The notes beneath the pieces were generated by a model. That model worked only from the letters and a program-made list of their open reading frames with translations. It did no database searches and was not told where the DNA came from. Below, one piece after another: positions 10,873 through 21,528 of a DNA stretch of 64,000 bases; position 1 is the stretch's first letter; each line of letters opens with the position of its first letter. A program made the position numbers and the translations under genes. Origin of the DNA: Margaritispora aquatica (Eukaryota > Ascomycota > Leotiomycetes > Helotiales > Discinellaceae). The DNA lies in contig VJWN01000015.1 in assembly GCA_007644065.1 (NCBI GenBank), positions 108,658 to 172,657 on the forward strand. Reading direction: 5' to 3'.

Positions 10873-11814
10873 GTTTAACCTAACGAAAGTGCTGGAATAA
10901 TGTGTACCAAAGTTAAAATGAGACGAACTGATGATCGATATTATGAATGGATTAATCCTCCAACCAAACATGTTAAAACACCTCATTTCGTCAGCGAAAT
11001 CTTCCACAACCAAATGACCTCAAATGTCTGAACTAAGCGAGAGCTTTGATTCCTCAGATGTAACGCTTCCATGGAGGCTCTAGAAATGAAGTGATCACAT
11101 TCAATGGCGAGACCCAACTAGCTCATCGAACTACTGTACGACTGACAGCAAAATATTGCATTTCCCCAACCTAAAGAGCACTACCCCCATAGTTCCCGCC
11201 TTGGTCTTTTACAACTATTAACCCCTCTAATCGTCACCTGATTCTCAAATCTCAACCCCCAATTACTTCAAAAGAGATATATCAACCCATAACTTTTTCT
11301 ATACTCTTTTTGATTTGTTTCTCTTCTCATACATCATCCAAATCAACTGAGCAAAGCTCCATTGCTCCGGGACATATTATCCTCTTATACACCTTATAAG
11401 ACATCGCACCAATATTGACTCTCCAATTATCATCAACGCAAAACGAAGAGAGAAACGAAAGGGGAGACTGTGTCTCCCCCACGAGACGAGGCATAATGGA
11501 ATTTGAAAGGTCGATCATGACTCGTGACCTGCACCCCACGATCTCAGCACCACCGGAGCAGGAAACCCCATTGGGGCAGAGGCGAGAAATACAAATCAAA
11601 GTAAGCCCGAATGCCGCATTTTAGCCATCACATCCTATCCCATCCCATCCTATCCTATCCTTTTCGTTTTTTTTTGTTTTTTTTTATTACATTTATCCAC
11701 CCATACATATTGGTATATTCTCCATATCGATTTATCCATCCACTCATCTCAACTTACCCACCCACCAACACAACCAAACAAAACAAATCATACAACATAT
11801 CCCTCCATCAGACC

Positions 11815-11815
<1 letters not shown>
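10873..11815. other. Intergenic region, pyrimidine/AC-rich leader
   Basis: No gene is seen. From about 11,620 the sequence becomes extremely C/T/A-rich on the plus strand (repeated CATCCTATCC-like units and poly-T). This resembles a long fungal 5' leader for the downstream gene. Confidence 0.4.

Positions 11816-11861
<46 letters not shown>
11816..11861 (+). repeat. (AC)n microsatellite
   Basis: A perfect or nearly perfect AC dinucleotide tract of about 23 units lies 55 bp upstream of the proposed start codon at 11917, probably inside the 5' UTR or promoter. It is likely to be length-polymorphic between strains. Confidence 0.95.
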
Positions 11862-11866
<5 letters not shown>

Positions 11867-11916
11867 TCAGACTTCAGACATCAGATATAGCCGGGTCTCA
11901 GATCAAATCAGATCAG

Positions 11917-13682
11917 ATGGCCCAAACCCCCCCAATTCTATTCGGGACAAGTGGAGGTGGAGTACCGTGGAACAGTGGAACAAGCGGCTAATCTCAATTC
12001 CATCTTCTTCCCCCACAGAGTCCGCAACCCAAACGACCAGTGACATGGCTCACAAACATCCACACGGCGGTTCCCCCGATCTCGCTTCTCGGCATGACTA
12101 TGACAGCGACTGTTGCTGCTGCGGCGGCGGGAAAAGAAGAAACGAAAGAAGATTCTCCGAGTCTGGACAACACTTCTCTTAGTCTCGATTCACCAGCTGC
12201 TGTGAAAGGTGCAGAATCAGGTTTTAACACTCCGACCCAAGCCCAAGTATCTACTGCCACTGCTACTACTGAGCTAGACACCGCCAGTGTGGAGAGATCT
12301 GATACTAGGATTGAGAGCCAGACCGAGTTCCTGGTAAGCTGACCTGGTCTTTTTCTATATTACTGTAAAGGCTCTGGTGCTTCTCTCCCGTAACAGATGC
12401 AAGGTACCCGTTTGCCGCTTTGCAGAGGTCAGGTGCATGTACTTGTATCGTGTTTCTCGTAATGGGGTGGTGAAGGATTTCGTTTATTATAAGGAGGAAA
12501 GAGACATAGGCTGATATATTCCTTTTCTTTACCTTGACACAGACACAAGAGACAAAACCAATAACAACCACCACCACCAACACCACCAACACCGAAACCA
12601 ACACCACTCAGAAAAAAGTCACTCAAGTCACTCAAGTCACACTATTCTCGACAGAAGATCTAAAAGAAAATAGCATGGCGACGCGCAAAAACTTCGAGGT
12701 TAGACATTTCCTGTTCATTTCTTTACGTAATAGATGCACCAAAAAGAACCGTATATTGACATTCCCACCGCCTCACAGGAACAGAGATCTACACCCCCCT
12801 CATTTTCCGCCCCATTTCCAACTTTCGGCCTGCAACTACCCACCCCGCAAGAAACACCAAGTAGTTATTCCGCAACGCCATTCCATGCCCCGCAACGGAG
12901 GAGCGCCACGCCATTTGTGAACAAGAGTGAGATGACGCCTTCACCGTCGCCAGAGAGCTCAGGTGATGAGGACGAGGAAGTGGTAGAGTTAGAACTCAGT
13001 GTAGGAAGGTTAGGTCTCAACAAGAGAGGGAGGAATGGTGGGAATTCGCCCGCAAATGAGAGAGTTGATAGTGAGGAGGTGCAAGCACCTGTGGTTGAAG
13101 TAAAGAGTGCGAGTGAAGCGAGAGCGTATAGGCTGAGCGCTGAGGATTTGGCGGTATTGGAACGGGCAGCTGCCATTCTGAGAGGTCAGGTGAGGCATTT
13201 CGAGGAGGAGATTACGGCCAACATCAATCAACGTAAGTTATTCCTCGCTTTATCACTGTTGTTCTCGCTTTTACTGGAGCTGCGGACGTAATATGACAAG
13301 ATATTGACAACAAACAGAAATCAGAGAACTCTACAAAGACTCTCTCGACCCCCCAGATATCGCAGACATGGACTCCATGCCCGACTTCCACGTCCGCAAT
13401 AACCCGTACGCACCCAACGCGATCGTCAAGTCCGTGCAAGTGTGCTGCGCAGTCGAGCGTGGTCTTGCCGCGATTTTAGAGGTGCAGCGCGCTAGCGAGG
13501 AAAGGATGACCGAGAAGAGTAGGGGCGGTAGTACGAAGCGAGAGGAGAGCTTGATGGAGATTTGCGTCAAGCGGCCTGTGGCTACGGGGGCGGAGATGCA
13601 GAGTGCTGTTAAGGGGATCGCGAAGACGGTGGGGTATGGAGGACGGGAGAAGAGGGGGAGCAGTGTGGAGTGGAGAGTATGA
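11917..13682 (+). CDS. Hypothetical multi-exon protein, low-complexity N-terminus
   Basis: Proposed model: join(11917..11961,12019..12333,12543..12698,12779..13232,13318..13682), about 444 aa. The last intron (85 bp, GTAAGT to AACAG) is secure and joins ITANINQ to QIRELYKDSLDPPD. The 209-bp intron starting GTAAGC at 12334 and the 80-bp intron 12699-12778 (GTTAGA to CTCACAG) keep frame but are less certain. The first exon, ending at a weak GTACCG donor, is the least certain part. The N-terminal half is Thr/Ala-rich, with a run of Thr/Asn near 12560-12600. An acidic patch, ESSGDEDEEVVELEL, precedes a helical segment RLSAEDLAVLERAAAILRGQ. The C-terminal part has NNPYAPNAIVKSVQVCCAVE and two Cys. 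I do not recognise the family. An alternative gene start inside exon 2 (ATG at 12094) is possible. Confidence 0.6.
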
Positions 13683-14465
13683 GAAGTCGGTTGTTGAACT
13701 CAACATCCGAGATGCATCATTTTGGACTCGCCTACGTCGAGAAAACGACGCGGGGGGAAAAAGGAGGCAGGAGGAGGAGCATTGGCATTGAGAGGCTTTT
13801 CTAAGTCTATTTCTACGTTGACTCGATTCTTGGAGGCATTCGTTTTGGATTGGATTGGATTCACTGTGTTCGATTGGATTGCTAGCGTTCTTGCGGGAGT
13901 TGGTCACCCATCTGCGTCTCACTGCTCATTGTTCCTTCAGCATAGCATAGCATGGCATGCATTAAGCGCTGATTGGCATTTGGTTTCGGAGGAAATATTG
14001 TTAGCTTGGTGGTAGTCAAAATTCATGACTGACAAGAACCTGTGGAGGTCTTGTGGTTACTCGTAGCGTTACTGAATGCATTTCTCGATTCGCCTGGTGA
14101 GGAAGTTATTCTCTCCTAATTCAAAATTCATATAGGTCGGTATTCATTTTTGGATATAATATACGCTCTATACCTCTATGTCTCTCGCTTAAAACTTAAT
14201 TAAGCTGATTTATTCTATTGATGAGTCATCTCAGTAATTCTAATCATATGCCTCTCTTGCTATCGGCAGCCTTCACCTCTCCCAATAAAGCATAGCATAA
14301 CAAGGCGATATGCAGTTCCGCTACAAACTTTTCATCACCTAGAAGCCATATTGAAGATCTTGGAGGCCTGCGATTGAACGTACTCCGTGCAATCCGTATG
14401 CCAACCGTCGTATAGCAAAGAGACTACCTGCACTTTATCTTCGCCTTGAATACATTTTTATCCTA
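13683..14465. other. Intergenic region, convergent 3' ends
   Basis: This is the 3' region shared by the hypothetical gene (plus) and the rhamnogalacturonan hydrolase (minus). Open frames up to 97 codons here have no protein-like signature, and I see no gene. Confidence 0.4.
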
Positions 14466-16266
14466 CTAGAATGTACCCCAGTAGTGTTTGTCATAATCTC
14501 CCTGAGGTTTCCATAACGGGGCTGGCGTGTAGACCGGAATTGGGTCGGATGCTGACCGATTATGTTAGCAAATTCCTTCACTTGGCTACCGGAGAATTTG
14601 AAAAGATAACATACTCCCATAACCAGTGTTAGCAACTGCCCATGCTGGAGAAGGAGGTACGACCCAGCCCGTGGGCGTGGCTGTGATGGTGTATGCACTG
14701 GTGAAGGTTGATGTTGCACCAGCAGTAGCAACTTTCAATCCGTTGTTAGGGCCATACGTATCATCTCCTTGGCCATAGATATTGTTGACCTTATTCACGA
14801 TCGAAGTTCCTGATTCCGTCCAGAGACTGAAGTTTTTCACGGTGATATTCTTGGCTAGGAAGAGATCATTTCCAATCAAGTACAAAGGTGGTCGTTTCGC
14901 ACCATCGGCTACGCTTCCGGTAAAGTTTCTGAAGACCAAGTTGCTGAGCTGCACGGCTCCTGTATCGGGAGTGAATGTATTTTGCCAATATTGATTTATA
15001 TCGAGGCCGTACAGGGACGCTTTGCTGCGGAAATTCTCGAAAGTGACGTTGGTCACGTAGCCGGAGCCACCTGGATAGGTTTTGATGAAGGCAATGTTGT
15101 TACCATTAATGATTGAGATGTTGCGTGCATGCTAGAAATCAAGAATGTCAGAATCTTGGGTAAATATGGTAATGTGGTGAACTTACAACGTTAGAGATTG
15201 CGGCACTTGAATTCAAACTTCCAATTGAAATACCGGAGCCGGCTTGATTACACACCAAGTTTTCAGCTAGGACATGGTTGGAGGGGCTCTTGACAGAGAG
15301 GCATTCATCCCGGTTTGTGACCTAGTCGCATTCAGCACAGTTCTTGATTAGGGCTGCGCTCAACTACCTCGATGTCGTGAATCCAATAATTTGTACCAAC
15401 TGCATCAACTCCATCATAACTACCAAGGTTTGCACCTCGAATCGTCAGGTGATACACCTCGACATTGACAGCAAAGTCGAAGACGATGTGGAACTTTGGA
15501 CTGTCAACCAGTATGAGGTCGTGAACACTAACATTGGTTGGAGACACCACCCTAACCAGACGCGGGCGGTACGTGCTTCGATAGTCAACACCTGTACATC
15601 TGACAACCCGACCAAACTCACTTATTTGCATTCCGATAAAGATATCCCTGGCCTTGAATAGCTCCTAGCCCGTTGGCGGAGTAAAACTCGAAGTCAACAG
15701 CTGGAAAGAGGATTAGCAAGCTCAAGATGCACCAAAAGCAAAGGAAGCTATGGGAAGTAATACGGTTGACAATCGCGACGACGTTCTCGAGGAATAACTT
15801 GTCCCCTTCTCCATTGATTGTGTCATTTACGAGCTGAACATCAGCGGAGCCCTGCAGGAAGGTCTCTCGAGATACCGAATAATTTCCAGCATAGGATCTA
15901 TCCTCGAGTTAGCTGCGAATTCACTATGCGAGGCAGTGTTCATCCATACGCTGTGATCAAGCCATCAAGCTGGAACGCCCAATTGGTGCCGTTGGTCAAG
16001 ATGATATTCTCGGTTGTCAGGTAGCTCCCACTGGGGACAACAAGACGACTTCCTGGATTCGGTTTCACGCATTGGTTAAATGCGGCTCGGATAGCGGGGG
16101 CGACGTTGGTGGCATTATCGGCCTTTGCACCGTAGTTGAGAACATTGCATTGTCTGGTTTTTTGTGACAATGGAGTCGTTGGGCCAACTGGGCCGATCAA
16201 TTGTGAATGGGCAAAAGATGAGAGTGCAATGTTAGCAAATACAATTGATCGCCAGTAGGAAGCCAT
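14466..16266 (-). CDS. Rhamnogalacturonan hydrolase, GH28, secreted
   Basis: Model: complement(join(14466..14551,14615..15131,15187..15321,15368..15575,15622..15700,15764..15897,15950..16266)), 491 aa. Six introns of 46-63 bp are all needed for frame, several with perfect GCTAAC branch sites. The start at 16266 opens a signal peptide (MASYWRSIVFANIALSSFAH), followed by the family-typical QLIGPVGPTTPLSQKT and CNVLNYGAKADN. Landmarks: LDGLITA, INGEGDKLFLEN, DFEFYS, AIQGQGYLYRNA, PRLVRVVSP, SVHDLILVDSPKFHIVFDF, YDGVDAV near residue 226, NRDEC at 249-253, and GSGISIGS. The VHDLILVDSP block and NRDEC in place of the polygalacturonase QDD motif point to the rhamnogalacturonase branch of GH28. It would cleave the RG-I backbone of pectin outside the cell. 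The last exon ends in a Trp/Tyr/Pro-rich tail (DKHYWGTF). Confidence 0.93.
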
Positions 16267-16351
16267 TGTATGGGTTGAGTGGGAAGAGTGAAAGGGAGGA
16301 GCGAGAGGGATGAGTGAGGATAAAACGAATACACAATATCGTACATGATAC

Positions 16352-16357
16352 TTTATA
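16352..16357 (-). promoter_or_regulatory. TATA box candidate for the rhamnogalacturonan hydrolase
   Basis: On the minus strand TATAAA lies about 86 nt upstream of the ATG at 16266, a usual spacing for an inducible secreted-enzyme gene. Confidence 0.45.
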
Positions 16358-17567
16358 AGATTCATATACACCTCACGAGACTGTACTCGCGACTTTTTGC
16401 CATATACCTAGCTGGACAACTGCAACGTTGAGCACACGGAACCACTTGATCACTTCAACTACCCAATCTTTTGCGTGATTCGGAAAACACCACGATTAAC
16501 CTGCAAGTGTCACAAAGAGCATCCAACCCGCTGCCCAGCAAGGTAAGATGAGTGAAAAGTCAGATAGCTAGCGATCGGACGAAGTCGTTTTATGAGCTTC
16601 CAATTCTGTGACTTGCCACCCACGAGACCCGCTGGATATATTGGCTAACAATCATAATTACTCGTCGCCTGTTTTTGAGCCCCGTGGGAGTAAGTGCCTG
16701 TATGGACTTGAAATTTGGTTACTTTGCGACGAGAGCGACAGGCTTGGCACGTTTATGAGGAGTGGGAATGCCATATTAAGCTTGCTTCTTGGCCCACCTC
16801 ATCTCTAAAAGGGCTATGTGTTATACGAATTTCACAGTCTCTCCAACGTAGTTTTGACAGTTAAACAATGATGGTTTGTCAAATTAATCGTAAACTAGTG
16901 AACACGATAAAGGTCCACCCAGATTGCCAAAATCGTTTGATGCCGTGTAACATCACCCGTTTGCTAAACGTGGCTCATGGTTGATATTTTGGTAAGCTCG
17001 GGTTTGAATCGTAGTTCGTATGCAAAGGAAGATCTGCACTATGACCACGCGGCATTTTTTATGATTCGTGCGGAAATCGGAAGTGGACTTGCGACTTGCG
17101 ACTTGCGGTGTATTTCGAAATTTTCGAAATTTCGCAAAATCACCATCAATACTGACATCGATCGTGATTAGCTTGTTCGGATGCTAGCCGTAGAAAGTGG
17201 AGATGATGAAAAAGAGGTTCTTGAACACCCCAGAATGCGAGGATTAGTGTGAGGCACAGAATCTGTACCTGGACATTGCTCCGCAAGGGACATATTGACG
17301 CCTTCGAAATCATAATGGCGAATATTATTGACCATCTTATTCGCTCATGAAAGCGTCCTGTCGCCTTCTTATCGTCTTGCGAAATGCGATGCTAGTTTTA
17401 CGTGCTTGGAAGGAAAGCTTCTATTGTACAGTAGGTGAGCTTGTAAGTGATCAAGAATCAGATAAGACCTTTGGATGAACGCCTCTCGTTGGCAAGCTTT
17501 CGTACCCGGAGGCCAAGCCACAGCCACACATCACCAAGTCAACACCAAGCTTTAAGCGAACGTCGCG
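16358..17567. promoter_or_regulatory. Divergent intergenic region between pectinase and transporter genes
   Basis: About 1.2 kb separates the minus-strand pectinase from the plus-strand transporter, and both promoters lie here. Near 17,095-17,135 there are short direct and inverted motifs (two CGACTTGCG copies and TTTCGAAATTTTCGAAATTTCG). No coding signal is seen. Confidence 0.4.
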
Positions 17568-19337
17568 ATGTCTCCAATTAAGGGTTCCGCCAACGTCGAT
17601 GAGATCAAGGACAAACTCAACGAACTCTCCTCCTCCACCTCCAACTCGCCTGCCTCTAAATCCAAGACGTCAATTGAGATCACCCAGACTCCCAGCCTCG
17701 GGCCAAATGATCTCAAAAATGACAATCTTGCCGAGCCTGAGGAAGAGCTTCAATCTCCATGGCCATGGGCCCGAAAAGCTCGCAAGCCAATTGATCTAGA
17801 TGCAACTGCCACGACCAGAAGTGCGTTCGATGATCCTGCCATCGCCCACTTCTATCTTCCTCGTACTGATCATGAGAACTACCGCCGCTTTGACATTGGC
17901 GAAAGGTGGACACATCGCGAGGAACGTGCTGTAAAGCGCAAGACTGATTTGAGAATCTTTCTCTGGATTTTGGTCATGTTCTTCGCTCTCAACATTGATC
18001 GTGGTAACCTTGGAAATGCTGTCGCCGATAACCTTCTTCAAGACATCAATATCAACACCAATGACTACAATCAAGCGCAAAATATGTACCGCATCGGGTT
18101 CCTACTTTCGGAGATTCCATCCCAAATGCTTGGGAAGCGCATTGGTCCCGATCGCTGGATTCCCGTTCAAATCATTTTGTGGAGCGTTGCTGCTGGAGGC
18201 CAATTCTTCATGACTGGGCGAGCCAGCTTTTTCGCCTGTCGGTTCCTGATTGGCGTGTTTATGGGTGGCTTCATCCCAGATTCTATTCTGTACCTCTCAT
18301 ATTTCTACAAGAAGAGCGAAATGCCCATGCGCCTAGCCTTCTTCTGGTTCGTGGACTCTATGTCCGGAGTCGTCGGCTCTTTCATCGCATATGGTGTTCT
18401 GCACTTGCGCGGCGTTGACGGAAAGGAAGGTTGGCGCTGGCTGTTCCTCATTGAAGCCCTGATTAGCTTCACAATCGGTGTAGCTAGCTTCTTATTCTTG
18501 GTTCCTGGACCGACGCAAACCAAGACGTGGTGGCATCCACAAGGCTACTTCACCGAGCGCGAGGAGAAGATCATTGTCAACCGTGTTCTCAGAGATGATC
18601 CGTCCAAAGGCGACATGCACAATCGCCAAGCGATAACTTTAAAACAACTCTGGCAAAGTCTGTCAGATTATGATTTGTGGCCAATCTATGCGATTGGTAT
18701 CCTTTTCCAGATCCCGGAAGGACCACCAAAATCTTACTTGACGCTCACACTCAAACAAATCGGTTTTAGCACTTTCAACACAACTCTTCTCGGTATCCCA
18801 ATCACGGTTTTCGCGTCCCTCAACATGCTGTGGGTAACCTACCTAACCGAACGCTTCCAACAACGAGCGTACATCGGCGCCCTTTCTCAGCTCTGGGTAC
18901 TGCCGCTTCTTGTCATAGAATATACCTCTGTTCAATCCCTCTCTCACTGGGGTCAATACGCTGTTCTTTTCTTTCTCTTGGCTCAACCCTCGGTCCATGC
19001 CGCACAAGTAGCCTGGTGCTCACGCCTCAGTAACGCAGTACGAACTCGCGCAGTCAGTGCTTGTTTGTACAACATCACTATTCAACTTTCTGGAATTGCT
19101 TCGTCAAACATCTACCGCAACGATGATAAGCCGCTATACAAGCGCGGCAATCGCCAGCTGGTTATCATCAATGTGGCAACCATCGTCTTGTATCTGCTTA
19201 CCAAAGTGTACTACACCCAGAGGAATAACTACAAGACAAAGAAATGGAATGCAATGACAAAGGAGGAGCAAGCTTGGTATTTGGAACATAACCCCGATCA
19301 AGGAAACAAGAGACTGGACTTTTTGTTCGCTAGCTAG
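17568..19337 (+). CDS. MFS transporter, ACS family (Seo1/Soa1/Dal5-like)
   Basis: This is an intronless gene of 589 aa starting in the context GCGATGTCTCC. It has a ~125-residue hydrophilic, Ser/Thr/Lys-rich N-terminus. About 12 membrane segments follow, starting with LRIFLWILVMFFALNIDRGN, which carries the family's TM1 signature (N-x-D-R-x-N). Other landmarks are RIGFLLSEIPSQMLGKRIGP, FACRFLIGVFMGGFIPDS and EGWRWLFLIEAL. The length and long N-terminus resemble Seo1-type rather than classic ~500-aa Dal5-type carriers. In yeast, relatives of this family include Soa1, a transporter of organic sulfur compounds, and Seo1, linked to sulfoxide sensitivity. A sulfatase gene follows 721 bp downstream on the same strand, so import of an organosulfate or sulfonate is a reasonable inference. 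It is not shown by the sequence alone. Confidence 0.92.
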   Translation: MSPIKGSANVDEIKDKLNELSSSTSNSPASKSKTSIEITQTPSLGPNDLKNDNLAEPEEELQSPWPWARKARKPIDLDATATTRSAFDDPAIAHFYLPRTDHENYRRFDIGERWTHREERAVKRKTDLRIFLWILVMFFALNIDRGNLGNAVADNLLQDININTNDYNQAQNMYRIGFLLSEIPSQMLGKRIGPDRWIPVQIILWSVAAGGQFFMTGRASFFACRFLIGVFMGGFIPDSILYLSYFYKKSEMPMRLAFFWFVDSMSGVVGSFIAYGVLHLRGVDGKEGWRWLFLIEALISFTIGVASFLFLVPGPTQTKTWWHPQGYFTEREEKIIVNRVLRDDPSKGDMHNRQAITLKQLWQSLSDYDLWPIYAIGILFQIPEGPPKSYLTLTLKQIGFSTFNTTLLGIPITVFASLNMLWVTYLTERFQQRAYIGALSQLWVLPLLVIEYTSVQSLSHWGQYAVLFFLLAQPSVHAAQVAWCSRLSNAVRTRAVSACLYNITIQLSGIASSNIYRNDDKPLYKRGNRQLVIINVATIVLYLLTKVYYTQRNNYKTKKWNAMTKEEQAWYLEHNPDQGNKRLDFLFAS

Positions 19338-20058
19338 ATAGAAGTAGTGTGACCTGCCTGATGTGTTAGTTGGTGAAGAAGAGGATAGACTTATTGAAGG
19401 CAAGAGAAGATAGATTATTGGACTGTATGAGCTCGGATAATACTACAAAGTCCCATTTGAGAAAATGGTTATCTTTGACAAACTCAAGTTCAACATATGA
19501 GCCGAAATCATGCACCAACCGTATCGGACATTCTAGAACGTATGAGATAACACAATATTGGCAAGACTGCCCTCGACCTTTTCAGCAGCTGTGAAGACAA
19601 GCTTCCCACCGCCACGGCTTACCTGAATTTAAGCAGTCCCCATTTTCGGAATTACAACCAAAAACTGGTAAGCCTCTCAAGCATCCCAGTCACACCTTGC
19701 ATATCACTGCCTTACGGACCGTTTTCTCTCGAAAAGTGGGCTGCTGAAGTGGATGTGGACTTGAATTAATCCGTGGATGCCACTCGTATCGCACACATAT
19801 CCATCGTCGTACGCCGGATACATCCCCGTATTGCCTTAAAGCAGATTACGTTATAACGCAATACACCGTCGCAACGACGTCGAAAGCACATCATTTCCAG
19901 CATGTATGCCATAATCTTTCCCCATCATCTGATGCGTGCAGCCACTTCATGGAAAAAGAAGCACCCTTTGAACAAGAAAAGTGCTCTTAACACAAACCGC
20001 GCCAAACACTTCTTCATCGTTATCCATAGCACTCTGAAGACCTTGGTCACCCAAAAAT
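19338..20058. other. Intergenic region upstream of the sulfatase
   Basis: These 721 bp hold the 3' end of the transporter gene and the promoter of the sulfatase. No gene is recognised. Confidence 0.4.
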
Positions 20059-21528
20059 ATGGCCGATCAAGACACCGTCTCCCAAGTACCACAGCCCAAG
20101 AACATTCTCCTCCTCATTGCCGATGATCTCGGCAAAAACCTAGGCTGCTATGGCGCCGCGGTGCAGACTCCAAACATCGACGCCCTCGCCTCACAGTCGG
20201 CGCTCTTCACCCACGCCTTCACCAGCACCGCTTCCTGCAGCAACAGCCGCTCGGTCATCTACACGGGGCTACACACGCACCAAAGCGGACAATACGGGCT
20301 CGCAGGGAAACAGCACCATTTCGTCATCTTTGACAATGTTGTCACGTCGCCGGCGTTCTTCAAAGAACACGGCTACCTGACCGGCCTGATCGGGAAGATA
20401 CACGTCGGTCCGTATTCAGCCTATCCCTGGCAAGTACAGAAGGAAAGCTTCACCCGTGATGTGGCGTGGGTGGCCGATCAGGCGGGGGAGTTTTTCGGCC
20501 AGGCAAAAGTAGAGGAGAAGCCGTTTTTCTTGACGGTTGGATATATCGACCCTCATCGCGACATGACGCGTTCGGGATTTGGAAACCACGAAGTATTTGA
20601 TGCACGGATTAAGGACGTTCCGTACACACCCGAGAGTGTGGAAGTCCCGCCGTATATTAATAACTTAGAAGAGTCACGCTTTGAGTATTCTGAATACTAT
20701 CGTGCCATTAGCCGGCTGGATCAGGGAGTAGGATTTATACTTGAGAAGTTGAAAGAGTCAGGCCTCGAGAATGATACGTTGGTTGTTTTCCTCAGCGACA
20801 ATGGGCCTCCGTTCTTGAATTCCAAAACGACCTTGTATGATGCGGGTGTTCGATTACCATTCATCGTTCGACACCCTGAGGCCTCTGCGAAAGGTATTGA
20901 GAATCCAAACATGGTATCTTACGTCGATATCTTCCCCACCTTTCTAGACTGGGCTGGATTGTCCCAAAATGCCCCCAAAGGCTTAGCAGGTGTTTCGATC
21001 CTCCCTATACTCGACAAGACCGATCTCATCCCCGAGTCCGACTGGAAGCACCACGTCTTCGGCTCTCACACATTCCACGAAGTGACCAACTACTGGCCAA
21101 CGCGCTTCCTCCGAACCCGCCGATATAAATACCACCGTAACGTTGCCTGGCGTTTGGACTTCCCCTTTTCCGCAGACCTGTACGGTTCGCTGACGTGGGA
21201 TGCGATCCGACATTCGCAGCCCACAGGTAAAGAGGCCGATATCATGGTTGGGCCGAGGAAGTTGAGGGACTACATTTTCCGGCCTCCAGAGGAGCTGTAC
21301 GATCTTGACAACGATCCGCTCGAGGTAGTAAATCTAGCAAAGGAGCCGGACCAGCAGGAGAGGTTGTTAGAGTTGAGAGGAAGGCTGGAGAAGTGGCAAG
21401 ATGAAACGCTGGACCCATGGCTGTATCGAGATGGTGTGAGCAAGCGGTTCATCCAGCATCATTTGGATGCGGGAATGATTGTGCCCGATAGATTTGATTT
21501 AGATCTTAACAATGTGAGGATTAGATAG
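20059..21528 (+). CDS. Sulfatase, N-sulfoglucosamine sulfohydrolase (SGSH)-like, variant active-site motif
   Basis: A single exon encodes 489 aa with no signal peptide, so the product is probably cytosolic. Metal-binding Asp22-Asp23 lie in LLLIADDLG. The catalytic region reads TASCSNSRSVIYTG, with the candidate formylglycine Cys at residue 60. The +2 Pro of the CxPxR consensus is replaced by Asn, while the Arg is kept. SGSH-family landmarks follow in order: HHFVIFDNV, GLIGKIHVGP, DPHRDMTRSGFGNHE, RLDQGVGFILEKL, VVFLSDNGPPF, DIFPTFLDWAG, VFGSHTFHEVTNYWP, ELYDLDNDP and KWQDETLDPWL. The family hydrolyses N- or O-sulfate esters; here the natural substrate is unknown. Tandem placement after an ACS transporter suggests uptake followed by intracellular desulfation. 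Whether the motif is converted to formylglycine in this fungus is open. Confidence 0.93.
   Translation: MADQDTVSQVPQPKNILLLIADDLGKNLGCYGAAVQTPNIDALASQSALFTHAFTSTASCSNSRSVIYTGLHTHQSGQYGLAGKQHHFVIFDNVVTSPAFFKEHGYLTGLIGKIHVGPYSAYPWQVQKESFTRDVAWVADQAGEFFGQAKVEEKPFFLTVGYIDPHRDMTRSGFGNHEVFDARIKDVPYTPESVEVPPYINNLEESRFEYSEYYRAISRLDQGVGFILEKLKESGLENDTLVVFLSDNGPPFLNSKTTLYDAGVRLPFIVRHPEASAKGIENPNMVSYVDIFPTFLDWAGLSQNAPKGLAGVSILPILDKTDLIPESDWKHHVFGSHTFHEVTNYWPTRFLRTRRYKYHRNVAWRLDFPFSADLYGSLTWDAIRHSQPTGKEADIMVGPRKLRDYIFRPPEELYDLDNDPLEVVNLAKEPDQQERLLELRGRLEKWQDETLDPWLYRDGVSKRFIQHHLDAGMIVPDRFDLDLNNVRIR

Noticed and set aside
12699..12733. A 35-bp intron in the hypothetical gene at 11.9-13.7 kb
   Set aside because: It is too short for reliable splicing; an acceptor at 12778 gives an 80-bp intron in the same phase with better signals.
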